Counted from the first letter of the stretch, positions 50,610-59,946 are shown. The stretch: DNA of 64,000 nucleotides from Nocardiopsis ganjiahuensis DSM 45031 (GCF_000341085.1 NZ_ANBA01000021.1:42234-106233); one strand, 5' to 3'. The notes: generated by a model not told the origin, from the sequence alone. Numbers and translations: made by a program.

Positions 50610-51821
50610 ATGAACTCCCTTCACCTGGCGTACGCGGCCATCGGCGTGCTCAGCGTGCTCCTGGCCCTGTTCAGCAACCGGACCCGGTCCCTGCCGCTGA
50701 GCGAACCCCTTCTGGCCCTCCTGCTCGGCGTGGTGCTGGGGCCCCTCGTGCTCGACCTGGTCCCCCTGCCCGTCCCTGAACGCGAGAGCCTCCTGCTCGA
50801 GGGCAGCCGCCTCCTGCTGGCCGCCTCGGTCATGACGGCGGCGCTGCGGTTCCCCTTCTCCTCCCTGCGCTCGCTGCTACCCCAGTTCGCGCTGCTGCTG
50901 TGCGTGGTCATGCCGCTCGCGGCCGCGGTCACCAGCGCCTCCGCGCTGATGCTCGGCCTCCCCCTGGCCCTGGCCGTCGTGGTGGGTGTGTGCCTGTGCC
51001 CCACCGACCCGGTGCTCGCCTCGTCGGTGGTGACCGGAGAGCCCGCCGAACGCGCCCTGCCCGGACGCCTGCGCCGACTCCTCACCGGGGAGAGCGGGGC
51101 CAACGACGGGCTCGCCCTGCCCCTGGTCGGGGTGGCGGTGGCCGTCGCCCTGCCCCTCACCGGGCCCGGGGACGCCGCGGGCCGCCTGGTCTGGGAGGTG
51201 CTGGGCGGTGTGGCGCTGGGTGCGCTCATGGGAGCGGCGGCGGGCAAGGCGATGGAGGCGGCCACTCGTGAACGGGAACTGGAGCAGGGTCCCTCCCTGG
51301 TCTTCACGCTCCTGCTCGCGGTCGCCGTCCTGGGAGCCGCACGACTGATCGGCGTCGGAGGGGTGCTGGCCGTCTTCAGCGCCGGGCTGGCCTACAACTG
51401 GACGGTGCGCGAGAGCGAACGCACCCCGCAGCAGAACATCGACGAGGCGGTCAACCGCTACCTGGCCCTGCCCGTGTTCGTGCTGCTGGGCATCGTGCTG
51501 CCCTGGCAGGAGTGGGTCGGCTTCGGTCCGGCCGCCCTCGCCTTCGTGTTCGCCGTCCTGCTGCTGCGCCGCCTCCCCTGGGTCATGCTCTGCCGGCGTC
51601 CGCTGGGGCTGCGCCCGCGCGGCTCCGCCTTCCTGGGCTGGTTCGGCCCGATGGGTGTCAGCGCGCTCTTCTACGCGGCGCACTCGGCCCACGAGGGCGT
51701 GCACGACCCGCGGCTGTTCGCCGCCGTCAGCCTGGCCGTGACCGCCAGCGTGGTGGCGCACGGCGTCACCTCCTCGCCCTTCCGGAAGCTGTACGCGCGC
51801 GCCGAGCCGACCGACTCATGA
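50610..51821 (+). CDS. Cation:proton antiporter, CPA1 family
   Basis: A 403-residue membrane antiporter with about 12 helices. The ion-site motifs are visible: 'LCPTDPVLASSV' (TDP, helix 4-5) and 'TGESGANDGLALPLV' (ESxxND, with the ion-binding Asp). It would exchange Na+ or K+ for H+ and help pH or salt balance. Its relation to the sugar genes is not evident. The ribosome-binding sequence GAGCGGAGG lies shortly before ATG 50610. Confidence 0.9.
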   Translation: MNSLHLAYAAIGVLSVLLALFSNRTRSLPLSEPLLALLLGVVLGPLVLDLVPLPVPERESLLLEGSRLLLAASVMTAALRFPFSSLRSLLPQFALLLCVVMPLAAAVTSASALMLGLPLALAVVVGVCLCPTDPVLASSVVTGEPAERALPGRLRRLLTGESGANDGLALPLVGVAVAVALPLTGPGDAAGRLVWEVLGGVALGALMGAAAGKAMEAATRERELEQGPSLVFTLLLAVAVLGAARLIGVGGVLAVFSAGLAYNWTVRESERTPQQNIDEAVNRYLALPVFVLLGIVLPWQEWVGFGPAALAFVFAVLLLRRLPWVMLCRRPLGLRPRGSAFLGWFGPMGVSALFYAAHSAHEGVHDPRLFAAVSLAVTASVVAHGVTSSPFRKLYARAEPTDS

Positions 51822-51858
51822 CTCCGCCCCGCCGAACAGCTGTTCGGCGGGGCGGAGT
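51821..51858. terminator. Perfect 38-base palindromic terminator
   Basis: A perfect palindrome whose arms run ACTCCGCCCCGCCGAACAG and its reverse complement, centred at 51839/51840. It begins at the antiporter stop and lies between convergent genes. It should end transcription from both sides. Confidence 0.8.
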
Positions 51859-51898
51859 GGGGCGGGCGGGTCCGGAGGCCGGCGTCCGAGCCGTGCCG

Positions 51899-54238
51899 CT
51901 ACGGGTTCGGGTAGTGGGCCTCGGGCACCCCGACCCGCGCCCAGTCGATGTCCGATCCGAGGTAGAAGCTCGGGTACGTCGGCTGGTTGTAACCGCTCTG
52001 CTGTCCGGCCACACCGACCCGGTACTGCGCGTCGTGCATGAGTGTGTACAGCTTGCGGTCGGTCACCTCGGTGCTGGTGAAGATCCGCAGCGCCGTGCTG
52101 TCCTCGGTGCGCACGACCATCTCCTCCCGCCAGTCACCGAACGCGTCCGCGACCAGGCCCGGGTTGCCCTTCGTACCGTTGTTGGTCAGGGTCCCCTCGG
52201 CGGTGAGCAGGGTCCCCCGGTTCCAGTCCTCGATCCGGGGCGACTGGGTGTGGTCGGGGGTGGCGATGCCCTCGACGAGCTGGGTGGTCATGTCCGCGGA
52301 CCAGCGGATGCTCATGTTCGTGCCCGGGGTGCTGTCACCCATGAACTCCCCGTCGGCGCTCCACAGGCCCGCCTCGACGTCGTCTCCGGGCGGCATGGAG
52401 GACCACGCCTCCAGTCCGGGGCTGTCCGGGTCGATGTCGCCGACCATGCCGCGGCCGGTGTCCGTTCCGGTGTACCCGCCGAAGAGCACCTCGCCGGTGG
52501 CGGCGTCGCGCATAGCGAACCCGTAGGGCGCGTGGGTGCCGCCCTCGTGCACCGTCCAGACCTCCAGGCCGTCCCGCCGCGGGTCCAGGTCTCCCACGTG
52601 CATGGCGTCACCGTGGCCGAGCTTGACGTACTCCCCCGCGACGTCGCTCTGCGGCGGCCCGTGGTCGTGGGAGGAGTGGAGGAGGGTGCCGTCGTCGTCC
52701 ACGGTGGCGGAACCGTAGACGATCTCCTGCCGGCCGTCGCCGTCCACGTCGGCCACGCTGAAGGAGTGGAAGCCCTGCCCGGCCAGCGTCCCCGTGTCGG
52801 GGTCGGTGCCCGCTCCCCCGTGCGGGGAGGCATCGAAGGGGTTGTCCATGGGCACGTGGCCGCTGTCGGCCAGCCAGCGCCGCTGGAGGCTCTCACCGTC
52901 GAAGTCGTAGGCGGCCAGGGCCGAACGCGTGTAGTAGCCCCGGGCGAAGACCGCCGAGGGGGCGGCCCCGTCCAGGTAGGCCACGCCCGAGAGGAGGCGG
53001 TCCACCCGGTTGCCGGGCTCGATGCGGGCCATCGCGTAGTCGCCCCACATCAGGCCGTCGTCACCGCGCCCGGGTTCGTAGCGGACGGTGTCCAGCTCCG
53101 CGCCGCTCCGGCCGTCGAAGACCGTCAGGTACTCGGGGCCGTGGACGACGAACCCCTCGAAGTCGCGCAGGTCGTTGCGCCCGCTGCGCGCGGGCGCGTA
53201 CTCGTCGACGAAGTGGTCGGCGAGGTCCTCGGCGTCCTGGCGGCTGAGCGGGTAGTCGTGGCGCGCCTCCTGGCCGAAGGCCTCCTCCAGGGTCGCGGGC
53301 CAGTTCCCGGCCTCGACCTCGGGGTGCTCGTGCCAGCCCTGGAACGTCTCGACGAGGTGCTCGTAGTAGTCCTGCGAGCTCATGCGGTAGTCGTCGCCGT
53401 GCCCGTACCCGGCCTCGGCGTCCTCCTCGGGCAGGGTGATGTACTCCTCGGAGACCTGACCGTCCTCGCCGAAGGTCAGCGTCCTCGTGCCCGGGGCGGT
53501 CTTGAACATCAGCTCGGCCCGGCCGTCGCCGTCGAGGTCGTAGACCACGAACTGGGTGTAGTGCGCGCCCGAGCGGATGTTGACGCCCAGGTCGACGCGG
53601 TGCAGGAGTTCGCCCTCCAGCGTGTACGTGTCCACGTACGTGTTGCCGGTGTAGCCCTTCTGGGAGACGTCCTTGGAGTTGGTGGGGTCCCATTTGACGA
53701 CGAACTCGTAGCGGCCGTCGCCGGTCACGTCGCCCACGCTGACGTCGTTGGCGGTGTACTCGTAGGCCTCGCCCGCCGGGGTGGTCCCGCCCTCGGGCTT
53801 GCTCAGGGGCAGTTCGTGGTGGCCCTCGGCCCGGACCGAGGCCTCGCCCTCGGGGCCGGCGCCGGGCCGTCCCCGGGGGACGGGGACGACGCGGTACTCG
53901 GAGTCTGCGCTCCCCTTCTCGTCCAGGAAGTTCGTGCTGTCCCTGACCGTCCCGACGACCTTCCCGTCCCGGTACACCCGGAACAGGGGGCCTCGGAGCC
54001 CGGACCCGGTGTGGCCGCTGACCTCGGACGCCAGCAGGCGCCAGCTGAGGAAAACGCCTTCCTCGGTTTTGACCGCGATCAGCCCCCGGTCCAGCTGTTC
54101 CAGCTGGACGCCGGACTCGGGTCGGGGTTCGGCCACCGCGGTGGCGCCGGGTGCGAGCAGGGCCATGCATACGCCTGCCACCAGTGGACTCGTTCTCAGA
54201 AGGGATCGGCGGGGGTTCCTCACGGGCACGCTCCTCAT
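51899..54238 (-). CDS. Rhamnogalacturonan lyase, PL11 family
   Basis: A 779-residue secreted lyase that cleaves the rhamnogalacturonan-I backbone by beta-elimination. Signal peptide with 'LLRTSPLVAGVCMALLAPGA' and AVA cleavage near residue 36. Family marks: 'QLEQLDRGLIAVKTEEGVFL', 'SWRLLASEV', the calcium-binding 'VGDVTGDGRYEFVVKWDPTN' and 'VYDLDGDGRAELMFKTAPGT', and 'HDAQYRVGVAGQQSGYNQPT' near the end, all as in YesW/YesX. ATG 54238. A LacI-type operator (54264-54278) lies just upstream. Confidence 0.94.
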   Translation of the reverse strand: MRSVPVRNPRRSLLRTSPLVAGVCMALLAPGATAVAEPRPESGVQLEQLDRGLIAVKTEEGVFLSWRLLASEVSGHTGSGLRGPLFRVYRDGKVVGTVRDSTNFLDEKGSADSEYRVVPVPRGRPGAGPEGEASVRAEGHHELPLSKPEGGTTPAGEAYEYTANDVSVGDVTGDGRYEFVVKWDPTNSKDVSQKGYTGNTYVDTYTLEGELLHRVDLGVNIRSGAHYTQFVVYDLDGDGRAELMFKTAPGTRTLTFGEDGQVSEEYITLPEEDAEAGYGHGDDYRMSSQDYYEHLVETFQGWHEHPEVEAGNWPATLEEAFGQEARHDYPLSRQDAEDLADHFVDEYAPARSGRNDLRDFEGFVVHGPEYLTVFDGRSGAELDTVRYEPGRGDDGLMWGDYAMARIEPGNRVDRLLSGVAYLDGAAPSAVFARGYYTRSALAAYDFDGESLQRRWLADSGHVPMDNPFDASPHGGAGTDPDTGTLAGQGFHSFSVADVDGDGRQEIVYGSATVDDDGTLLHSSHDHGPPQSDVAGEYVKLGHGDAMHVGDLDPRRDGLEVWTVHEGGTHAPYGFAMRDAATGEVLFGGYTGTDTGRGMVGDIDPDSPGLEAWSSMPPGDDVEAGLWSADGEFMGDSTPGTNMSIRWSADMTTQLVEGIATPDHTQSPRIEDWNRGTLLTAEGTLTNNGTKGNPGLVADAFGDWREEMVVRTEDSTALRIFTSTEVTDRKLYTLMHDAQYRVGVAGQQSGYNQPTYPSFYLGSDIDWARVGVPEAHYPNP

Positions 54239-54263
54239 ACGGCGGGGGTGGCTCACCCTATAA

Positions 54264-54278
54264 GGCAAGCGCTTTCCA
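54264..54278. promoter_or_regulatory. LacI-type operator before the rhamnogalacturonan lyase gene
   Basis: GGCAAGCGCTTTCCA contains the AAGCGCTT palindrome common to LacI/CcpA-type operators. It sits 26 bases upstream of the lyase start. The same AAGCGCTTTCC occurs at 59403-59412 near the rhamnose isomerase operon. Confidence 0.6.
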
Positions 54279-54336
54279 GCCAAGACCCCCGAAAGCACGG
54301 GAAGCGGCGCGAGAAGACGCACCGAGAGCACGCGAA

Positions 54337-54380
54337 GGACCCCGGGGAGACCGCGGTTCGCGGCGGTCTCCCCGGGGTCC
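54337..54380. terminator. Terminator after the rhamnose catabolic operon
   Basis: GGACCCCGGGGAGACCGC (54337-54354) pairs perfectly with its complement at 54363-54380; loop of 8. It lies 17 bases after the rhamnulokinase stop on the minus strand. Confidence 0.8.
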
Positions 54381-54397
54381 TCGGGGCCCTGTCCGGG

Positions 54398-55909
54398 TCA
54401 GCCCCAGAGACGCCGCTCGGCGTCCTCCCACCGGGCCCGGCCCTCCTGCGGTTCGTAGCGCCGCAGTTCGAAGGAGTCGGCCACGATCCGGCGCAGGTCC
54501 GACAGCTCCCCCTCCACCGTGCCGACGGCACGGGCCTGCACCAGCAGGTTGCCCGCGGCGGTGCCCTCGGCCGGACCGGCCACGACCGGCAGGCCGGTGG
54601 CTTCGGCGGTCAGTCGGCACAACAGCGTGTTGCGCGCCCCGCCTCCCACCACGTGCACCACCTCGACGTCCCGACCGGACAGTTCGGCGGCCTGGCGCAC
54701 CGCTCTGCGGTAGGCCAGGGCCAGGGAGTCGATGACGCACCGGGCCAGCTCGGCGTCGCCCTCGGGCGGCCGCTGGCCCGTCTCGGCCGCGTACGCGGCG
54801 ATCCTCGCGGGCATGTCGCCCGGCGGCAGGAACCGGGGATCGTCCACGTCGACCACGCAGGCGAGCGCCGGCACCCGGGCGGCCCGCTCCAGCAGGTCGG
54901 CCAGGTCCACGTCGCGGCCCCGCTCGCGCCAGGTGCGCAGGGACTCCTGCAGAACCCACAGGCCCATGACGTTGCGCAGGTAGCGGACTGTGCCGTCCAC
55001 GCCGAGCTCGTTGGTGAAGTTGGCGGCCCGGCTCTCCTCGGTGCGCACCGGGGCGTCCAGCTCCACCCCCACCAGCGACCACGTCCCGCACGAGACGTAG
55101 GCGAAGTGCGGCGTGGCGGCCGGAACCGCGACCACCGCCGACGCGGTGTCGTGCGAGCCGACCGCCACCAGCGGCGCCCCCGCGGCGCCTCCCACCGACT
55201 CACGGGCACGCAGCCGGCCCACGACCGTGCCCGGTTCGACCAGGCGGGAGAGCATGTCGCGCACCGGCACCCCGAAGGGCCCCTCCAGCACGTCCAGGCA
55301 CTCCTGGGCCCAGTCCCGGGTGCGCGCGTCCACCAGCCCGGTGGTGGACGCGTTGGTCACCTCCCACACCCGCTCCCCCGTCAGCCAGTACCCCAGCAGG
55401 TCCGGGATGAGCAGCGCGTCGCGGGCCAACGGCACCAGCTGGGGGTCGTCTGCCGCCGCGGCCAGCTGGAACACCGTGTTGAACCGCTGGACCTGGAGCC
55501 CGTTGACGGCGTACATGCGGTCGGCGGGCAGGTACCCGAACACCTCCTCCGGCACACCCTCGGTACGGGCGTCCCGGTAGTGCACCGGGTTGCCGAGCAG
55601 GGCCGCGTCGGCGTCGAGCAGTCCGTAGTCCACCGCCCAGGAGTCGATGCCCACCGAGGCCAGGCCCCCGTGGGACTCGGCCGCCGCACGCAGCCCTTCC
55701 AGGGCTCCCCGGTACAGGGACAGGACGTCCCAGTGCAGGGTCTCGCGCTCCTGGCTCGGCACGGTCACCGGCGTGTTGGCGAACCGGGCGGCCTCCTCGG
55801 TGCGCAGGACGCCGTCGACGAGGCGCCCGGTGATCACCCGGCCGCTGGAGGCACCCAGGTCGATCGCGGCGTGCACCGCCGCCTCCCGCTTCTCGGGCAC
55901 GGCGCTCAC
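54398..55909 (-). CDS. rhaB: Rhamnulokinase
   Basis: A 503-residue FGGY-family kinase that phosphorylates L-rhamnulose at O1. The phosphate-binding start is 'AAIDLGASSGRVITGRL', then 'VGIDSWAVDYGLLDADAALL' and 'GNPVHYRDARTEG' (both strongly RhaB-like), 'GSHDTASAVVAVPA' and 'VVHVVGGGARNTLLCRLTAE' near the adenosine site. GTG 55909 overlaps the stop of the aldolase gene (GTGA). Third gene of the isomerase-aldolase-kinase operon. Confidence 0.95.
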   Translation of the reverse strand: MSAVPEKREAAVHAAIDLGASSGRVITGRLVDGVLRTEEAARFANTPVTVPSQERETLHWDVLSLYRGALEGLRAAAESHGGLASVGIDSWAVDYGLLDADAALLGNPVHYRDARTEGVPEEVFGYLPADRMYAVNGLQVQRFNTVFQLAAAADDPQLVPLARDALLIPDLLGYWLTGERVWEVTNASTTGLVDARTRDWAQECLDVLEGPFGVPVRDMLSRLVEPGTVVGRLRARESVGGAAGAPLVAVGSHDTASAVVAVPAATPHFAYVSCGTWSLVGVELDAPVRTEESRAANFTNELGVDGTVRYLRNVMGLWVLQESLRTWRERGRDVDLADLLERAARVPALACVVDVDDPRFLPPGDMPARIAAYAAETGQRPPEGDAELARCVIDSLALAYRRAVRQAAELSGRDVEVVHVVGGGARNTLLCRLTAEATGLPVVAGPAEGTAAGNLLVQARAVGTVEGELSDLRRIVADSFELRRYEPQEGRARWEDAERRLWG

Positions 55910-57942
55910 CGCAGGAAGGCGGCGGCCACGCCGCTGTCCACGGGCACGTGCAGTCCGGTGGTGTGCGACAGCTCCCCCGCGGTCAGCGCGAAGACCGCGT
56001 TGGCCACGTGCTCGGGCAGCACCTCGCGGCCCAGGAGGGTGCGCTTGGCGTAGAACGCGCCCAGCTCCTCCTCCTTGACCCCGTAGACCTCGGCGCGCTG
56101 GGCGCCCCAGCCGCCGGCGAAGATCCCCGAACCCCGGACCACGCCGTCGGGGTTGACGCCGTTGACGCGGATGCCGTGCTCGCCGAGCTCGGCGGCGAGC
56201 AGGCGCACCTGGTGGGCCTGGTCGGCCTTGACGGCGGAGTAGGCGATGTTCTTGGGACCGGCGAACACGGCGTTCTTGGAGGCGATGTAGACGATGTCGC
56301 CGCCCATGTCCTGGCGGGTCATGATCCGGGCGCTCTCACGGGAGACCAGGAAGGACCCCTTGGCCATGACGTCGTGCTGCAGGTCCCAGTCGCGTTCGGT
56401 GGTCTCCAGCAGGGGCTTGGAGATGGACAGCCCGGCGTTGTTGACCACCAGGTCCACGCCGCCGAAGGCCAGGGCGGCCTCGCCCAGGGCCCGGGCGACC
56501 GCCTGGCCGTCGCTGACGTCGCAGGCCACGCCCACGGCGACGTCGGCGTTGCCGAGTTCGGCCGCGGCCTCGGCGGCCTTGTCCGCGTCGAGGTCGGACA
56601 CGACCACGCAGGCGCCCTCGGCCGCCAGGCGGGTGGCGATGGCCTTGCCGATGCCGCTCGCGGCGCCGGTGACGAAGGCGATCCGGCCGGCCAGGGGCTT
56701 GGGCTCGGGCAGGCGGGCGAGCTTGGCCTCCTCCAGGGACCAGTACTCGATGCGGAACTTCTCCGACTCCTCGATGGGCCGGTAGGTGGAGACCGCTTCG
56801 GCGCCGCGCATCACGTTGACGGCGTTGACGTAGAACTCGCCGGCCACGCGCGCGGTCTTGGCGTCCTTGCCGAAGGAGAACATGCCCACGCCGGGGACCA
56901 GGACGATCGCCGGGTCGGCGCCGCGCATGGCGGGGCTGTCGGGCCGGGCGTGGCGCTCGTAGTAGGCGCGGTAGTCGGCCCGGTACTCCTGGTGCAGCTC
57001 GCGCAGCCGCTCCACCGCCCGCTCGATCGGGGCGTCGGCGGGCAGGTCGAGCACCATGGGGCGGACCTTGGTGCGCAGGAAGTGGTCGGGGCAGGAGGTG
57101 CCCAGCGCGGCCAGGCGGGGGTGCTCGGCGGCGGCGAGGAAGTCCAGGACCGTGTCGCTGTCGGTGAAGTGACCGATCTGCGGGTGGTCGGTGGAGGCCA
57201 GGCCGCGGATGACGGGGGCCAGGGCGGCCGCGCGCTCGCGCCGCTCGGCCTCGGGCAGGGCGCCGTAGCCCTCCAGGGCGGGGCCGAAGGGCTCGGGGCG
57301 GCCCTTCTCCTCCAAGAAGCGCTCGGCGGTGCGGATGATCTCCAGCGAGTTCGCCTGGCACTGTTCGCTGGTCTCGGCCCAGGCGGTGATGCCGTGGCCG
57401 CCCAGGACCGCGCCGATGGCGTCGGGGTTCTCCTCGGCCAGGCGGGCGATGTCCAGGCCGAGCTGGAAACCGGGCCTGCGCCAGGGCACCCAGACCACGC
57501 GGTCGCCGAAGCACTCGCGGGTCAGGCGCTCGCCGTCGGCGGCGGTGGCCAGGGCGATGCCGGAGTCGGGGTGCAGGTGGTCCACGTGGGCGGCGCGCAC
57601 CAGGCCGTGCATGGCGGTGTCGATGGAGGGTGCGGCGCCGCCCTTGCCGAAGAGGCAGTGGTCGAAGGCGGCGACCATCTCGTCCTCGCGCTCCTCGCCG
57701 GGGTAGACGTCCACGAGGGCGCGCAGCCGGTCCAGGCGCAGGACGGCCAGGCCGTCCTCGGTGAGGGTGCCCAGGTCGCCGCCGGAGCCCTTGACCCAGA
57801 GCAGTTCGACCGGCTGTCCCGTGACGGGGTCGGTGCGGGTGCCGGCGGCCGAGGTGTTGCCGCCCGCGAAGTTGGTGTTGCGCGGATCGGCGCCGAGGGT
57901 GTTGCTGCGTTCGACGAGCTGGGCGACGACGGATTCGGACAC
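55906..57942 (-). CDS. rhaEW (rhaD-like): Bifunctional L-rhamnulose-1-phosphate aldolase / L-lactaldehyde dehydrogenase
   Basis: A 678-residue fusion. The first 400 residues are a class II aldolase domain with 'NTNFAGGNTSAAGT' and the metal-binding 'VDHLHPDSG', and 'AVLGGHGITAWAETSEQCQA'. The last 270 are a short-chain dehydrogenase: 'IAFVTGAASGIGKAIATRLA' (NAD site), 'NNAGLS', and the catalytic 'YSAVKADQ'. It splits rhamnulose-1-phosphate to DHAP and lactaldehyde and oxidises the latter. GTG 57942 has GGGAAG 5 bases before it. Length is normal for the family. In between the isomerase and kinase genes. Confidence 0.95.
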   Translation of the reverse strand: MSESVVAQLVERSNTLGADPRNTNFAGGNTSAAGTRTDPVTGQPVELLWVKGSGGDLGTLTEDGLAVLRLDRLRALVDVYPGEEREDEMVAAFDHCLFGKGGAAPSIDTAMHGLVRAAHVDHLHPDSGIALATAADGERLTRECFGDRVVWVPWRRPGFQLGLDIARLAEENPDAIGAVLGGHGITAWAETSEQCQANSLEIIRTAERFLEEKGRPEPFGPALEGYGALPEAERRERAAALAPVIRGLASTDHPQIGHFTDSDTVLDFLAAAEHPRLAALGTSCPDHFLRTKVRPMVLDLPADAPIERAVERLRELHQEYRADYRAYYERHARPDSPAMRGADPAIVLVPGVGMFSFGKDAKTARVAGEFYVNAVNVMRGAEAVSTYRPIEESEKFRIEYWSLEEAKLARLPEPKPLAGRIAFVTGAASGIGKAIATRLAAEGACVVVSDLDADKAAEAAAELGNADVAVGVACDVSDGQAVARALGEAALAFGGVDLVVNNAGLSISKPLLETTERDWDLQHDVMAKGSFLVSRESARIMTRQDMGGDIVYIASKNAVFAGPKNIAYSAVKADQAHQVRLLAAELGEHGIRVNGVNPDGVVRGSGIFAGGWGAQRAEVYGVKEEELGAFYAKRTLLGREVLPEHVANAVFALTAGELSHTTGLHVPVDSGVAAAFLR

Positions 57943-57998
57943 GGTGCTTCCCTGTTCGGTGTCGTGGTGGTGCTGGGCTGGGTCGTGCTCGTGCGGGG

Positions 57999-59180
57999 TC
58001 ACGCGCCCCATCCGGCCTGGGCGCCGCCCTTGCGCTCCTGCGCCACCTTCTCGACGTAGCCGGACGCGGCGTGGGCCGCCATGGGGTCGGGGTGCAGCCC
58101 CTGCTCCTCGCGCAGGTCGGCCAGGAGCGGGCGCACGTCGGTGTTGTAGGCGTCCATGAGCACGGCGTTGGCACCCAGTACGTCGCCGGCCTCCTGGGCC
58201 CGGGCCAGGGCGTCGGGGTCCACGAGCAGGGCCTTGGCGGTGGCCTCCTGCACGTTCATCACCGAACGGATCTGCCCGGCGATCTTGGGCTCGATGTTGT
58301 GGCACTGGTCGAGCATGAACGCGACCTGGGTGTCGGTGGCCATCGCGCCGCCCCGCACCACCTCGTACATGATGCGGAAGAGCTGGAAGGGGTCGGCCGC
58401 GCCCACCATCAGGTCGTCGTCGGCGTAGAAGCGCGAGTTGAAGTCGAAGGCTCCGAGCTTCCCGGCGCGCAGGAGGAAGGCGACGATGAACTCGATGTTG
58501 GTGTGCGCCGCGTGGTGTCCGGTGTCGACGCACACCACGGCCCGCTCCCCCAGTTCGAGGCAGTGCGCGTAGGCGGTGCCCCAGTCGGGGACGTCGGTGG
58601 CGTAGAAGGCCGGTTCGAAGAGCTTGTACTCCAGCTGCAGGCGCTGGTGGGGGGCGAGTCTGTCGTAGACCTCGCGCAGGGCCTCGGCCAGGCGGTCCTG
58701 CCGGGACCTCAGGTCGTCCTGGCCGGGGTAGTTGGTGCCGTCGGCGAACCAGAGCTTGAGGTCGCGCGAGCCGGTGGCGTCCATGACGTCGACGCACTCC
58801 AGGAGGTGGTCGATGGCCTTGCGCCGCACCCGGGGGTCGGAGTTGGTGACGCTGCCGAGCCTGTAGTCGTCGTCCTGGAAGACGTTGGCGTTGATGGTGC
58901 CGATGCCGATGCCCAGGTCGCGCGCGTGGGCGGCCAGGGCGGCGTAGTCGTCCACCCGGTCCCAGGGGATGTGCAGCGCGACGGTGGGGGCCACACCGGT
59001 GTGCAGGTGCACCTGGGCCGCGTCGGCGATCTTCTCCCAGGGGTCGCGGGGCACCCCGGGCTGGCCGAACACCTTGAAGCGGGTTCCGGAGTTCCCGAAG
59101 GCCCAGGAGGGCAGTTCGATGTGCTGGCGGCGCAGGACGGCAAGGGTGTCGGAGTGCGAGGCCGTGTGCGGTGTGACCAC
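57999..59180 (-). CDS. rhaI: L-rhamnose isomerase
   Basis: A 393-residue xylose-isomerase-like enzyme converting L-rhamnose to L-rhamnulose. Motifs: 'IELPSWAFGNSGTRFKVFGQ', 'DLKLWFADGTNYPGQDDLRS', metal ligands in 'LEYKLFEPAFYATDVPDWG' and 'CVDTGHHAAHTNIEFIVAFL', and 'FDFNSRFYADDDLMVGAADP'. This is the RhaI type (Pseudomonas/Streptomyces), unlike E. coli RhaA. GTG 59180 is chosen because CGGAG precedes it; a start at 59219 is possible. First gene of the catabolic operon. Confidence 0.94.
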   Translation of the reverse strand: MVTPHTASHSDTLAVLRRQHIELPSWAFGNSGTRFKVFGQPGVPRDPWEKIADAAQVHLHTGVAPTVALHIPWDRVDDYAALAAHARDLGIGIGTINANVFQDDDYRLGSVTNSDPRVRRKAIDHLLECVDVMDATGSRDLKLWFADGTNYPGQDDLRSRQDRLAEALREVYDRLAPHQRLQLEYKLFEPAFYATDVPDWGTAYAHCLELGERAVVCVDTGHHAAHTNIEFIVAFLLRAGKLGAFDFNSRFYADDDLMVGAADPFQLFRIMYEVVRGGAMATDTQVAFMLDQCHNIEPKIAGQIRSVMNVQEATAKALLVDPDALARAQEAGDVLGANAVLMDAYNTDVRPLLADLREEQGLHPDPMAAHAASGYVEKVAQERKGGAQAGWGA

Positions 59181-59226
59181 GTTGGGGCTCCGTTCGGCTG
59201 GTGCGGGATGGTGGCGCAAGCGGTCA

Positions 59227-59412
59227 TTGAATCGTTTTATTCAACTAGCGCAGAAGTTATCCCGACATCAGGAAGAGTGTCAACAGCCACACCCGAAACC
59301 ACCACAAGGAGGCAGAGACGATCGCTTACAACGTTTTATTCACCAGCCGAAAGAGCCCACGCCGGCCAGGACGGGCACCGAGGAGCGGCACCGTCGTCAG
59401 TAAGCGCTTTCC
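59227..59412. promoter_or_regulatory. Cluster of operators upstream of the rhamnose catabolic operon
   Basis: Three sites: TTGAATCGTTTTATTCAA (59227-59244, inverted TTGAAT/ATTCAA), ACAACGTTTTATTCA (59328-59342) and TAAGCGCTTTCC (59401-59412). The first two share CGTTTTA with the sites before the importer and its LacI gene. The third matches the operator before the rhamnogalacturonan lyase gene. Confidence 0.65.
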
Positions 59413-59466
59413 CATCATCTTCGCGGACCCCCGCCGCCGTTGTCCAGCCGGCCTCCGGCACACGGA

Positions 59467-59496
59467 GAAGGGCCGGGGCTCCCGCCCCGGCCCTTC
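59467..59496. terminator. Terminator after the paa operon
   Basis: GAAGGGCCGGGGC (59467-59479) pairs with GCCCCGGCCCTTC (59484-59496); loop TCCC. It lies 19 bases after the paaI stop on the minus strand. Confidence 0.8.
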
Positions 59497-59514
59497 CTGG
59501 AATCCGAACCCCCG

Positions 59515-59946
59515 CTACCCGCGCCGGGGCAGGGTCCGGCTGCGGCCCCGGAACTCGGCGACGACGTCCTCGCCCCGGTGGACCGTGACGTCGTAGACGC
59601 CGCTGCGCCCGTAGAGCACGCGCTCCACGGCGGTCGCCACCAGCAGGTCGCCCTCCTTGGCGGGGGCCACGAAGGTCACGTCGGCCCCGGAGGCCACCGT
59701 CACCCCGCCTCCGTCCAGGTTGCAGGCACAGGCGAAGGCGGTGTCGGCGAGCGTGAACACGAACCCGCCGTGGGCGATGCCGTGGCCGTTGACCATGAGC
59801 GGCCCCACGGCCATCTCCACCACCGCGAACCCGTCGCGGGCCTCGACCAGGCGCATGCCCAGGTTCTTGGAGGCCCGGTCGGCCTCGAACATCCGCCACG
59901 CCGCCTCGTTGCGCTCCCCGCGTCCCTCGGACGCCCGGCCGCTCAC
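59515..59946 (-). CDS. paaI: Hydroxyphenylacetyl-CoA thioesterase
   Basis: A 143-residue hotdog-fold thioesterase. The family signature is 'PLMVNGHGIAHGGFVFTLAD' with the catalytic Asp in 'LADTAFACACN', and 'DVTFVAPAKEGDLLVATA'. It rescues CoA from dead-end intermediates of phenylacetate breakdown. GTG 59946 overlaps the paaE stop (GTGA). Last gene of the operon. Confidence 0.92.
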   Translation of the reverse strand: MSGRASEGRGERNEAAWRMFEADRASKNLGMRLVEARDGFAVVEMAVGPLMVNGHGIAHGGFVFTLADTAFACACNLDGGGVTVASGADVTFVAPAKEGDLLVATAVERVLYGRSGVYDVTVHRGEDVVAEFRGRSRTLPRRG

